Below, in pieces: positions 8,514 through 16,932 of a stretch of DNA of 64,000 nt (position 1 is the first letter of the stretch; each line of letters opens with the position of its first letter). The notes beneath the pieces were generated by a model. That model ran no database searches. It was not told where the DNA came from and saw only the letters and a program-made list of their open reading frames with translations. The stretch lies in NCBI RefSeq assembly GCF_000016505.1, contig NC_009706.1:2232001-2296000 (forward strand), written 5' to 3'. Origin of the DNA: Clostridium kluyveri DSM 555. GTDB taxonomy: Bacteria > Bacillota > Clostridia > Clostridiales > Clostridiaceae. The translations under genes and the position numbers were made by a program.

Positions 8514-8996
8514 ATGTTAAGTATAATTGTAGCTCTTAATGAAAATTACGCAATAGGATATAATAATAAGCTTATATATCACATATCTGGAGACTTAAAA
8601 AGATTCAAAAAAATCACCTATGGTAAAACAATTATAATGGGACGAAAGACATTCGAATCTCTTCCAAACATATTATTAAATAGAAAACATATTATTATTA
8701 CAAGAAATCCTAACTATAACATTAAATCCGAAAATGTATTCGTAGTACACAATATTAAAGATGTGATAAAATATGAACACTCTAAGGAAGAATACTTTAT
8801 AATAGGAGGAGGGGAAATCTACGCCCAATTACTTCCTTATTGTACCAAATTATATTTAACTAAAATAGCTTCTGAAGAAAAAAAAGGTGATACATATTTC
8901 CCTAAGTTTAATATACATAATTATAATATAATTGAATATGAAAAACACAATGAAAATAATATTGAATACAATTTCATAACTCTTGAGAAGATTTAA
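8514..8996 (+). CDS. folA: Dihydrofolate reductase
   Basis: A 160-residue protein with the full dihydrofolate reductase pattern: MLSIIVALNENYAIGYNNKL (substrate loop), the acidic residue in GDLKRFK, TIIMGRKTFESLP (NADPH site), IITRNPNY and FIIGGGEIYAQLLPY. It reduces dihydrofolate to tetrahydrofolate with NADPH. An ideal AAGGAGGT ribosome site precedes the ATG. The usual PW after the substrate loop is replaced by HIS, a divergent feature. No thyA is adjacent; instead a tandem ThyX protein is encoded convergently 1.8 kb away, and ThyX enzymes do not oxidise tetrahydrofolate, so the pairing is notable. Length is normal. Confidence 0.93.
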   Translation: MLSIIVALNENYAIGYNNKLIYHISGDLKRFKKITYGKTIIMGRKTFESLPNILLNRKHIIITRNPNYNIKSENVFVVHNIKDVIKYEHSKEEYFIIGGGEIYAQLLPYCTKLYLTKIASEEKKGDTYFPKFNIHNYNIIEYEKHNENNIEYNFITLEKI

Positions 8997-9069
8997 CATT
9001 AATTTTATCATATACTCGGTACAAAAATGGACTATTTGTAGTTGAACTTAAATTACCCAAAAACTTTAT

Positions 9070-9100
9070 AAAGGTAGAAATTTGACACATTTCTACCTTT
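9070..9100. terminator. Bidirectional terminator after the dihydrofolate reductase gene
   Basis: AAAGGTAGAAAT (9070-9081) and ATTTCTACCTTT (9089-9100) form a perfect 12-base stem with a seven-base loop, followed by GTTTTC. It sits between the reductase gene and the convergent four-gene operon and can serve both. Confidence 0.75.
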
Positions 9101-9172
9101 GTTTTCTTGCAGATTATTCTCTTTAACACTGAAATTGTTTGCCAAGATCAGTTTAGTTTCTATTGCAATAAT

Positions 9173-9835
9173 CTAAACTCCCCACTTCAGATTTCGTACA
9201 TCTTTAATTGTATCTACCATATTTTCTAAAAAAAATTTACTTCTCCAATCCCAATGCTCACTTATTCCAAGTTTATTACATACTATTTTTCTAATATATT
9301 GTGAAGGAAAATATTTATTAAATAAAACATATCTTCTGCCAAAATTATCTTCATAGAAAATATACGGATTATTATGTTTTATCACTACATTCTTTACATC
9401 ATAAAAAGATTTTACCAATTCATGCTTAGTATCATCCTTTATAATCTCACCAATAATATCCCCATTATAAGGTAAAATATGTAAGTGTACATGATCTACA
9501 CAACATCCTCCCCTTTTAAACTGAGAAATGGCCCCATGTTCAAACATAATAGCAGGAGAATTATAGACATTGATAAATACTCTTTTTACTGCCTTGACTA
9601 GATATTCTAATTCACTAAATAATTCTTCAGGGCATGTTGAAATAGATATAAAATGCTGTTTAGTGACAATTAATAAATATCCTTTAATGAATCCACCTAA
9701 AGTTGGCATAACAACCCAGTTTTTTGTTTCATATACTATTCTATCATTTAATCCAATAGCTGGATAAGTAATTTTATCTATAAGATTATTATAATCATCA
9801 TTATTTATTTCTGAACAAAAACTGCACCCAAACAA
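9173..9835 (-). CDS. HIT-family nucleotide hydrolase/transferase-like protein
   Basis: A 220-residue protein with an N-terminal histidine-triad domain. CSFC (residues 4-7) is the zinc-type pair typical of HIT proteins, GYLLIVTKQHF matches the core strand, and HVHLHILP (H115, H117, H119) is the histidine triad whose central histidine is the nucleophile on nucleotide alpha-phosphates. The last 70 residues, ending in a WDWR-containing helix, form an extension not seen in minimal HIT proteins. HIT enzymes cleave nucleotidyl amides, dinucleoside polyphosphates or transfer nucleotidyl groups. It is the last gene of a tight operon (one base after the phosphoribosyltransferase), which argues for a shared nucleotide pathway. 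Substrate unknown. Confidence 0.83.
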   Translation of the reverse strand: MFGCSFCSEINNDDYNNLIDKITYPAIGLNDRIVYETKNWVVMPTLGGFIKGYLLIVTKQHFISISTCPEELFSELEYLVKAVKRVFINVYNSPAIMFEHGAISQFKRGGCCVDHVHLHILPYNGDIIGEIIKDDTKHELVKSFYDVKNVVIKHNNPYIFYEDNFGRRYVLFNKYFPSQYIRKIVCNKLGISEHWDWRSKFFLENMVDTIKDVRNLKWGV

Positions 9836-9836
9836 A

Positions 9837-10511
9837 TTACACGCCTTCTTTAGTTTTATTGTTTATAAACATCATCCCAATATCATTATCAGATAATTCA
9901 AGAATAGCAAAAACTTCAATTCCTTTATTATTAAGTTCTTTCTTCCCCTCATGATCAGTCCTATTTACTAAACAAAAAATACCTATGTTTTTATGAGGAC
10001 TTGGGAAATGTTCTATACTTTCTATAATCTGTTTTGCCGTGACTAAAACATCATGAACTATTATAATGTTTTCATCGGACTTAAATGTACCTTCCCAATA
10101 TTGCTTTTTAATTATTCTTGGCTCAGGAAGCATTTTAACAAAAGCTTTATTAAGTTCCTCACTAACTCCTAATCCCAATAAAAAGTTTCCATTTTCTGAT
10201 ACAACTATTTTTTCTACTTTATTTATATTTTTACCAAGTTTTTCTTTTATAAAAGCCGCTAGCATACTACAAATATCACGATTCAATGAACTATACATTA
10301 TATCCACAAAATTTATGTAATACCGCACAGCATTATACACCAGTTCTGCTGATTCATAATCAGATCTTTTTACTAAAACAAATGGTTGAATAATAATTGC
10401 CTTTAATTTATCTTGGATTTCTTCAAGGGTGCCTTCTTTCATAAGTCTTATTTTAAGAATTTCAAATTGAACATCTTCGAACTGTTCTTTTGTTAACCCT
10501 AATTGATTCAT
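9837..10511 (-). CDS. Phosphoribosyltransferase-like protein
   Basis: A 224-residue protein. The C-terminal half carries a phosphoribosyl-pyrophosphate loop variant IIVHDVLVTAKQ (about residues 149-161), with the flanking strand-helix layout of type I phosphoribosyltransferases such as orotate phosphoribosyltransferase. The canonical first acidic pair (usually DD or ED) is HD here, so activity may be altered. The N-terminal 90 residues are helical and not recognised. It is the third gene of an operon with a tandem ThyX protein, a small membrane protein and a HIT protein, and starts 33 bases after the membrane protein. A nucleotide salvage or modified-nucleoside role is inferred from context only. 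Confidence 0.72.
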   Translation of the reverse strand: MNQLGLTKEQFEDVQFEILKIRLMKEGTLEEIQDKLKAIIIQPFVLVKRSDYESAELVYNAVRYYINFVDIMYSSLNRDICSMLAAFIKEKLGKNINKVEKIVVSENGNFLLGLGVSEELNKAFVKMLPEPRIIKKQYWEGTFKSDENIIIVHDVLVTAKQIIESIEHFPSPHKNIGIFCLVNRTDHEGKKELNNKGIEVFAILELSDNDIGMMFINNKTKEGV

Positions 10512-10544
10512 AAAATATTTTATTCTATCATTGCTACGTTTTTT

Positions 10545-10829
10545 TTAAAATGTACTTTCATTTTTAAAATATTCATACATTAGGTTATTTATATCTCTAT
10601 TTTGTTGACTTTGTTTCTCCTTAAGAAGTAAATTGGGAATAAAAATCCTAAAATTGCAATATTGAAATATATTAATAAGTCCTGTAAAACCTAATGTCAA
10701 TAATATAAGTTGCCCAAATAATCCGCTTAAATTGTTAATTCCATTTGTACATAAAAATTGAATGGAGGTACTTATAATCATAGCAATAAATATACCAAAA
10801 ATAATAACATCCTTAATCCATCTTTTCAT
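10545..10829 (-). CDS. Small two-helix membrane protein
   Basis: A 94-residue protein with two predicted membrane segments (about residues 9-27 and 34-58) and a charged C-terminal tail. I do not recognise a family. It starts five bases after the stop of the tandem ThyX gene and is followed by the phosphoribosyltransferase, so it is translated as part of the nucleotide operon. It might hold the enzymes at the membrane, but nothing in the sequence shows this. Confidence 0.65.
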   Translation of the reverse strand: MKRWIKDVIIFGIFIAMIISTSIQFLCTNGINNLSGLFGQLILLTLGFTGLINIFQYCNFRIFIPNLLLKEKQSQQNRDINNLMYEYFKNESTF

Positions 10830-10834
10830 TCATA

Positions 10835-12238
10835 TCACTTTTCCCTACTTAATATACTATTAAATTCTTGTATAATTTCCTCCATTCTTCCACATGTAAG
10901 TCGTCCTTCTGGACATTTATTATCAACTACACAACTTGGTCCCATTTTATTAAATAAACAGGGCATTTCATTTCTTAAAGTTTTTAACATTTCTCTGGCA
11001 ATATTTCTAATTTCCCATTGTGCCCTATTACAACATCTCAGTTTGAAAAATAACATTAATTCCCTAGCATTCATTGTAGTCATTACATCTAGAGTATTCC
11101 CACTTAAACAAAGATAAATCTGTTCTTCTTTATTTAAACCCAAATTATTTAATTGTTTTTTAATTTTACTGGTTTTATTAAATGCTTCTTTATATCTGAG
11201 CAATAAGCTTTCATTCCCACAAATAGTTTTAGGAACAATATATCTATTTGAATTTACATACATCAATGATGGAATTATAATTGACTGCATTCTATGCCTG
11301 ACAATATGTGTTATACCAGATAATGATAAATTGTGAATTATAAAAGAACATGAAATTTGCTCAAGTTCCCTAGGTCGACTACTACGTAAAATGTTTTCCA
11401 ATATGACGTCATATTCTCCCCTATTAGTGTTATAATCGCCAGTTAAAGAAATATTTAAATTATGAGTTAATGTATATGCACCTATCATACTTTTTAATGC
11501 ATTTTCTGTAGACATTTGAATGAGTTCAGTGGAACCATTTACTATTTGAGGTAAGCCCTGTTCTTTTAAATTTTCACTTTGTTTTTGTCTATGAGAATAT
11601 TCAGCACAAAAAGAAAAATCTTTAAAAATCTCTTCTGAAACACTTGGAAATCTTTCATTTAATTGTTCTATTATCTGATGAGCAATACTTTTTAATTCAT
11701 TTATATTTTTACCACGACCAAATAATATTTCCTGTAAAATATGAATAAGTTCTCTTGCATTCACAGTACAATAGAAATTACTAAAAAAACAGTATGGTAG
11801 TACAAAACGGGCATCTTCTTTAGGAATTCCTTGTGTAACAAAATAATTATACTCTGAAAACAGATAATTCACATAATTCTTATATATTTCCCGTGTTTTT
11901 TCAGTTAAATATTCTGGAATATAATAGCCCATATTACTAAAATCAACATATCTTCTTGATTTTACAGTAAATGACGCTAATCTAAATTCAATAAAAAATT
12001 GTTCTACAACGGCGGAGACATTACAAAAAGCAATAGTAAAAACAGCATGTTCAATAATTGATTTATGACCTGAATTAATAACATTTTTAATTAATTTACG
12101 ATCTTTATCTATATGTATGGATTTCTCGAATATATCCATTGAATTTCCACTAGTAGTGGATATACGTGCTGCACTGGCACAAACACGTTCATTTTCGTTA
12201 TTGTAACTAATTATATTAGCTCTGGAAATATATGACAT
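10835..12238 (-). CDS. Tandem-domain flavin-dependent thymidylate synthase-like protein (ThyX-ThyX)
   Basis: A 467-residue protein, about twice the length of ordinary ThyX (220-250). Domain one (about 1-215) keeps GHKSIIEH (57-64) and ARFVLPY...NARELIH (142-166), but its ThyX motif is degenerate: FRLASFTVKSRRY (85-97) lacks the RH pair. Domain two (about 240-455) has RHRMQSI (314-320) with the motif stretched before NSNRY, and a near-perfect NARELMLFFKLR...AQWEIR block (390-411), then a cysteine-rich end (C427, C436, C442, C449). ThyX methylates dUMP at C5 with methylene-tetrahydrofolate and FAD; ThyX-like PolB methylates UMP in polyoxin synthesis, so a non-canonical nucleotide substrate is possible. 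It heads the four-gene operon; AAGGAGA precedes the ATG. Confidence 0.82.
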   Translation of the reverse strand: MSYISRANIISYNNENERVCASAARISTTSGNSMDIFEKSIHIDKDRKLIKNVINSGHKSIIEHAVFTIAFCNVSAVVEQFFIEFRLASFTVKSRRYVDFSNMGYYIPEYLTEKTREIYKNYVNYLFSEYNYFVTQGIPKEDARFVLPYCFFSNFYCTVNARELIHILQEILFGRGKNINELKSIAHQIIEQLNERFPSVSEEIFKDFSFCAEYSHRQKQSENLKEQGLPQIVNGSTELIQMSTENALKSMIGAYTLTHNLNISLTGDYNTNRGEYDVILENILRSSRPRELEQISCSFIIHNLSLSGITHIVRHRMQSIIIPSLMYVNSNRYIVPKTICGNESLLLRYKEAFNKTSKIKKQLNNLGLNKEEQIYLCLSGNTLDVMTTMNARELMLFFKLRCCNRAQWEIRNIAREMLKTLRNEMPCLFNKMGPSCVVDNKCPEGRLTCGRMEEIIQEFNSILSREK

Positions 12239-12306
12239 TATGGTTCTCCTTTTAAAATTATTACTATATTTAAAAATTCATTTTTAAAGAGCAAATATAT
12301 TATAGC

Positions 12307-12327
12307 ATAATTATTTCAAATAATTAT
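12307..12327. promoter_or_regulatory. Palindrome in the divergent region before the ThyX operon
   Basis: TAATTATT (12308-12315) and AATAATTA (12319-12326), with one more A-T pair outside, form a nine-base dyad around TCA. It lies between the ThyX operon and the L,D-transpeptidase gene and could be an operator; the base composition is so AT-rich that chance is a real alternative. The rest of 12239-12458 shows nothing distinct. Confidence 0.3.
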
Positions 12328-12458
12328 ATCACGCAGTAATATTATTTACAACTTTGTAAAATTTCCTCCATATATTCAATTAAGAATATATCAATAGTCA
12401 CTATTAATATTATTTCTACATATTAATAAACTAGAACAATTATTTTATGGAGAATCCT

Positions 12459-12839
12459 ATGAATTTATATCCCTATGAAAACTATTTTTTCCTTCGCAGC
12501 CCCAATGTCACATATAGTATTACAATCAACAGGGCTGCCCGCAGACTTACTTTATATAAAAATGGCAAGGTATACAAAACATATCCTGTAGCTGTTGGCA
12601 AAAGTGGGACTCCTACCCCTGCAGGAACATTTAGAATAATAAATAAACAGATTAATCCCGGTGGACCTTATGGTGCCCGCTGGATGGGATTAAGTGCAAA
12701 AGGTATAGGAATACATGGTACAAACAATCCCCATTCCATAGGCAGTTATGTATCCAACGGATGTATAAGAATGTATAATAAAGATGTAATTGAACTATTT
12801 AATATAGTTCCAGTAGGCACTGTAGTAAGAATTATTTAG
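12459..12839 (+). CDS. L,D-transpeptidase (YkuD domain)
   Basis: A 126-residue protein consisting of a bare YkuD domain: ITINRAARRLTLYKNGK (N-terminal strand pair), TPTPAGTF, GIGIHGTNNP (conserved histidine) and the catalytic SNGCIRM. These enzymes cross-link peptidoglycan 3-3 or attach proteins to it. No signal peptide or LysM domain is seen; the N-terminus has only a short aromatic stretch, so export is unclear. I chose the second ATG because the first ATG (12447) contains the GGAG ribosome site for it. The gene is followed by a strong terminator. Confidence 0.88.
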   Translation: MNLYPYENYFFLRSPNVTYSITINRAARRLTLYKNGKVYKTYPVAVGKSGTPTPAGTFRIINKQINPGGPYGARWMGLSAKGIGIHGTNNPHSIGSYVSNGCIRMYNKDVIELFNIVPVGTVVRII

Positions 12840-12870
12840 ATTCAAAATTATTTCTATAGGCATAGTCTTT

Positions 12871-12910
12871 TTAAAATATCCTGTTGATTTTTTACAACAG
12901 GATATTTTAA
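12871..12910. terminator. Strong bidirectional terminator
   Basis: A perfect 16-base stem (12871-12886 with 12895-12910, core AATATCCTGTTG) and an eight-base loop lie between the L,D-transpeptidase and the convergent CheX gene, with T-rich flanks on both strands. Confidence 0.85.
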
Positions 12911-12915
12911 ATTTG

Positions 12916-13380
12916 TTAATTATTTTTTTCTATTGAAATGTTAATTTCAACTGGAAGATCATCTACAAATAATTCAACACATAATATCTTGTCACTAGCG
13001 GCAGTGGCTTTAAATTTACCGTACATTAAAGTAGGTGTGGATATTTCTATATTAACACCCTCTTCTGAAAATAAAGTACAGGCTCTTGCAGTTACCATAT
13101 TGGTCATCTCTGAAATAGCACTTTGAGCCATTTCATTCAATTCTTCAACAGGCATTCCCATCATCATTTTGGAGGCAATATTTTTTGCACTTTCCATGGT
13201 AACTCCATATATAATATTCCCTTTGAGATCTCCTACGATTCCAATTATGATTAATACCCCAATACTATCTATGGTTTTATTCTTAACACTAAGTTTGCCT
13301 TTTTTTATATTACCTACACCAAGCTGAGGCATTATATCTATAAATGAATCTATAAATGGATTTATATACCTGACATCCAT
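12916..13380 (-). CDS. cheX: CheX-type CheY-P phosphatase
   Basis: A 154-residue CheC/CheX-family protein. The active-site pattern E-x2-N is present in AISEMTNMVTA (about residues 91-101), with YGVTMESAKNIASKMMMGMPV before it, as in CheX. It would dephosphorylate CheY-like receivers in the chemotaxis pathway in the cytoplasm. The ATG lies within the end of the upstream receiver-CheX gene (19-base overlap), so the two are translationally coupled and probably work as a signalling pair. Length is normal for CheX. Confidence 0.85.
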   Translation of the reverse strand: MDVRYINPFIDSFIDIMPQLGVGNIKKGKLSVKNKTIDSIGVLIIIGIVGDLKGNIIYGVTMESAKNIASKMMMGMPVEELNEMAQSAISEMTNMVTARACTLFSEEGVNIEISTPTLMYGKFKATAASDKILCVELFVDDLPVEINISIEKNN

Positions 13381-14237
13381 TCTCCCGGCCTCCTTTGAAA
13401 ACCTATATTTATATAAATATCCCCAAAGTTTGTTTTAGCTGTAGAAGAAGTAGTAGTGTCTAGTTCTGCTTTAGATATATTTATAGAATTTCCATAAAAT
13501 ATAGTCGGAGGTGCTACTCTTAGCCCCATTAATTTATTGGTCCTATTCATTACAGAAGATGCATTTCCTGCTATCATATTGGACAATTCCCCCATGATAT
13601 TCAACATTTCCTCTGAACCTTTAGGTTTTCTCTTCAACATAAATGTAGAAAAGCTTTCTGCAGTATCATAAGACATGTCCAGTAACATCCTACCTGAATA
13701 TTTCCCTATAATGCCCATAACAATAGATACTCCTTTAGATACATGTTCTACATTTGATTTGTCCTCTTTTTCAAATTCAGGAATGGACTTTACCAGTTTA
13801 TTGAATATATCCATAAAAGCTTCTTTATATACTTTATAATATACAGCTTCCAGTTCCTTAAAAAGCTCTTCATCTGCCATTATTCTATTTATTAATAGAG
13901 AAAGCTCTTCTGGATCTGCAGGCTTTTGAATGTATCCAGAAGCATGATTTTTTCTTGCTTTTTTTACTATTTCATCATCCATCATAGAACTTACTATTAT
14001 AACATTTATATTTGAATCTATATTATGAATTGCCCTGGTACATTCAATACCATCTGTTCCAGGCATAGTCATATCCATAGTTACAATATCCGGTTTAAGT
14101 TTACTTACTACTTCAATTGTTTCTTCCAGTGAAGTTGCCTCTCCCACAACTTCAAAACCATTTTCAACAAGCATATCTCTAAGCATTGCAATCGAAAATG
14201 GAGAATCATCTACAATAACTATTCTAGTTTTTTTCAT
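13362..14237 (-). CDS. Receiver domain fused to a CheC/CheX-like domain
   Basis: A 291-residue protein. Residues 1-120 are a CheY-like receiver: IVDDSPF (acidic pocket), DIVTMDMTMPGTDG (phospho-acceptor aspartate), VSSMMDD and the lysine in GYIQKPA. Residues 140-285 form a CheX-like domain with MGELSNMIAGNAS, keeping E-x2-N. The fusion joins a phosphorylation target to a phosphatase-type module, suggesting self-limiting or partner-controlled signalling. I chose the ATG at 14235-14237 (MKKTRIVIVDD), with GGAAGG upstream; a longer frame from 14291 adds 18 residues outside the family pattern. It lies 54 bases after panE and overlaps cheX. Confidence 0.85.
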   Translation of the reverse strand: MKKTRIVIVDDSPFSIAMLRDMLVENGFEVVGEATSLEETIEVVSKLKPDIVTMDMTMPGTDGIECTRAIHNIDSNINVIIVSSMMDDEIVKKARKNHASGYIQKPADPEELSLLINRIMADEELFKELEAVYYKVYKEAFMDIFNKLVKSIPEFEKEDKSNVEHVSKGVSIVMGIIGKYSGRMLLDMSYDTAESFSTFMLKRKPKGSEEMLNIMGELSNMIAGNASSVMNRTNKLMGLRVAPPTIFYGNSINISKAELDTTTSSTAKTNFGDIYINIGFQRRPGEWMSGI

Positions 14238-14291
14238 TTTTGCACCAGCCTTCCTAATTTTTGTACAATAACATCTTCTATAATATATCAA

Positions 14292-15221
14292 TTATGGAGA
14301 TAACTTTTTATTATTTTCTACTACCTTTATTATGTTCAAAAATGTTTTATTAACAGGGGTATCCATGTCATATTTTTTCCCTAATTTGCAAACAGTTCCT
14401 GCAAACATATCTACTTCTGTTTTTCTTCCATATGTAATATCTTGAAACATTGAAGTTTTGCTGCTTGGATTCATAGTATCTAATACTTTATACCATTTGT
14501 CAATATCTCCTTTATCTAAATTAACCCCCACCTTTTCAGATAATTTTACTACCTCCCACATGGCAGATTCCATAAGTTCTCTGGCCTCTTTTACCTTTTG
14601 AAATACACCATAGGTACCTTTAATTACTGCTGATGCTTGATTTATGCCTACATTTATCATAAATTTCCACCACAGTGAATGCATCATATCCCTGGGAATT
14701 TCATAGGAAATTCCCGCCTTACGAAAAATTTCTTCAACAGCTTGTACCTTTTCACTATAAGTTATATTCTTTTTCTCTCCAAAAATTATACTGCCATAGC
14801 TTGAAAAATGAATATTATTTTCCCTGCGGTTAGCATCAATGGCAATACATAGTGAATACAGCACCTTGTCCATGCCATATTGCTTTCCTATAATTTCTTC
14901 ACTGGTAATTCCATTCATAAGGGAAATAATAATTGTATCTTTTCCTACATGATTCTCAATATCCATGACAGCCTGTTCCAATTCATTTGCTTTTACTGAA
15001 ACAATAATTAAATCCGCTGGTTCACATTTTTCCTGGGGAGATACATATGTAAAATCATATTTTTTACCATTAATTACAAATCCATTCTTTTTATATCTAT
15101 CTGCCCTTTCTCCTCCTGCTATAATCTTTATTCCTTCTGGATTCATGTCATATAATTTACTGTTATACGCACATCCAATGGCACCCAGCCCTATAGCAGA
15201 TATATTTTTTATGCTTTTCAT
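14292..15221 (-). CDS. panE: 2-dehydropantoate 2-reductase
   Basis: A 309-residue NADPH-dependent reductase of the ketopantoate reductase family. The N-terminal Rossmann motif is SAIGLGAIGCAYNSKL, ADLIIVSVKANEL and IISLMNGI follow as in PanE, and the C-terminal helical domain has WWKFMINVGINQASAV with the conserved lysine and asparagine. It reduces ketopantoate to pantoate in coenzyme A synthesis. No panB, panC or panD is adjacent, and clostridial genomes carry several PanE paralogues, so a different 2-keto acid substrate is possible. The genes for a receiver-CheX fusion and CheX follow, an unrelated function. Confidence 0.83.
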   Translation of the reverse strand: MKSIKNISAIGLGAIGCAYNSKLYDMNPEGIKIIAGGERADRYKKNGFVINGKKYDFTYVSPQEKCEPADLIIVSVKANELEQAVMDIENHVGKDTIIISLMNGITSEEIIGKQYGMDKVLYSLCIAIDANRRENNIHFSSYGSIIFGEKKNITYSEKVQAVEEIFRKAGISYEIPRDMMHSLWWKFMINVGINQASAVIKGTYGVFQKVKEARELMESAMWEVVKLSEKVGVNLDKGDIDKWYKVLDTMNPSSKTSMFQDITYGRKTEVDMFAGTVCKLGKKYDMDTPVNKTFLNIIKVVENNKKLSP

Positions 15222-15346
15222 AAAAATATCTCCTCTCTTATATCAGATATACTTAAAAAATAGCTGCCTTAATATCTATTGTAAAGCAAATGCTTCCTTT
15301 ATAGTATACTTTTTTCTAAAATCATAAAATATTTATATATTATTTT

Positions 15347-16771
15347 TTAAAAATATTTGATAAGCTTTCTAATAATTTTTTTGGTTTTAGTGCCAAAAGG
15401 AGGATATACCATTGATAGCAAAGAAATTTTGCCTTGCTTCATATAGGAACGTTCATGGGTAAATGCCATAAAGCCATAATATCCATGGGATTTTCCAATA
15501 CCACTGTTGTTGAATCCCCCAAAAGGCAGATTGATATTACCAGCATGCACTACTACATCATTTATTACTGCATCTCCAGATTCAGTATTATCCAATAAAT
15601 AATTCACTGCTTTTTTATCTCTGCTAAATATGTAAATAACTAAGGGTTTAGGTTTAGATTTTATATACTCTAAGGCTTCATCCATAGATTCATAGGATAT
15701 AATCGGAAGTACTGGACCAAATATTTCTTCTTCTAATATTTTAGAATTTAAATCTACATTAGTGATTATGGTAGGATATATAAAATTGTCACATTCATTA
15801 AAATATCCCCCACATCTTATCTTTGCCCCTTTATATACAGCCTCTTCTACAAGTTCTTTTATTCTAAAAAAATGTTCTTTTGTAATTATTCTAGAATATT
15901 TTAAATTATCCATATCCTTTTTAAAAGTACCATAATACTGAATAATATATTTAACCATCAGTTCAGTAAATACTTCTTCTTTATTTTGTGGAATCAATAA
16001 ATAATCAGGAGCTACACATATTTGGCCTGCATTTAGACATTTGCCCCAGGCTATCCTTCCGGCAGCTTCATCCAAATTCGCAGAGGGATGAATTATTACG
16101 GGAGATTTTCCTCCAAGTTCCAAGGTAACAGTGGCAAGATTTTTGGCGGCAGCTTCCATAATCATCTTTCCCACAGTAGGGCTTCCCGTAAAAAATATAT
16201 TTTCAAAAGGCTTTTCCAAAAGCATTTTAGAAATTCTATAGTCTCCTTCAAATACAGCCACTTCATCCTCTTGAAATATACATGAAATCATTTTTTTTAT
16301 ACAGTTTCCTGTAAGAGGTGTATACTCTGAAGGTTTTAATATTACACAATTTCCCGCTGCAATAGCAGAGACAAGTGGTGATATTGCCAGCTGAAATGGA
16401 AAATTCCAGGGAGAAATTATTAGAGAAACACCCTTTGATTCATATTTTATTTTGCACACAGCTCCAAAATATGTAATAGGAGTTTTTACTTTTTTGTCTT
16501 TCATCCATTTATGTAAATTTTTCATGGCATGGTTAATCTCCCATATAACGGGATAAATTTCTGTCAAAAGCACTTCTTCTCCTGGCTTTTTAAAATCATC
16601 ATAGAGGGCCTTTTCAATTTCTTCCATACAATTTATTATATAGCTCTTCAGCATTTTTAATTTTTTAATTCTATCCCTGGCACTACTTCTTCTTAACTTC
16701 CATTTATTATTTACCTGTAAATTAAAAATCCTATCCATTTCTTTTTTTATTTCAATTAAATTTATATCCAC
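15347..16771 (-). CDS. Aldehyde dehydrogenase (class 3 type, NAD(P)-dependent)
   Basis: A 474-residue aldehyde dehydrogenase. SPWNFPFQL (cofactor pocket), ILKPSEYTP, FFTGSPTVGKMI, TLELGGKSPVII (general base glutamate) and LNAGQICVAPDY (catalytic cysteine) are all present, and GPVLPIISY with LPFGGFNNSGIGKSHG close the fold. Length and the C-terminal basic-hydrophobic tail resemble class 3 and fatty-aldehyde types rather than CoA-acylating forms. It would oxidise medium-chain or aromatic aldehydes to acids. It stands alone; the next gene on the same strand, panE, begins 125 bases further on. Confidence 0.9.
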   Translation of the reverse strand: MDINLIEIKKEMDRIFNLQVNNKWKLRRSSARDRIKKLKMLKSYIINCMEEIEKALYDDFKKPGEEVLLTEIYPVIWEINHAMKNLHKWMKDKKVKTPITYFGAVCKIKYESKGVSLIISPWNFPFQLAISPLVSAIAAGNCVILKPSEYTPLTGNCIKKMISCIFQEDEVAVFEGDYRISKMLLEKPFENIFFTGSPTVGKMIMEAAAKNLATVTLELGGKSPVIIHPSANLDEAAGRIAWGKCLNAGQICVAPDYLLIPQNKEEVFTELMVKYIIQYYGTFKKDMDNLKYSRIITKEHFFRIKELVEEAVYKGAKIRCGGYFNECDNFIYPTIITNVDLNSKILEEEIFGPVLPIISYESMDEALEYIKSKPKPLVIYIFSRDKKAVNYLLDNTESGDAVINDVVVHAGNINLPFGGFNNSGIGKSHGYYGFMAFTHERSYMKQGKISLLSMVYPPFGTKTKKIIRKLIKYF

Positions 16772-16932
16772 TTTTATAACCTCTTTAAATATTTATAAAA
16801 TTAATAACAATTTCAATCAAAGATATACTGTATATTGTACTTAAAGAAATTGTTGTGATATCATTATAATGTTGGTTTAAAAACATAATATTGCTTAATA
16901 TAGAATACTTTGAATCAGGCGGGTGAGTGTAA

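Noticed and set aside
9173-12238. Phage origin of the ThyX operon
   Set aside because: ThyX, dihydrofolate reductase and nucleotide enzymes are common in phages, but no phage structural, integrase or repeat signature is visible and composition matches the surroundings.
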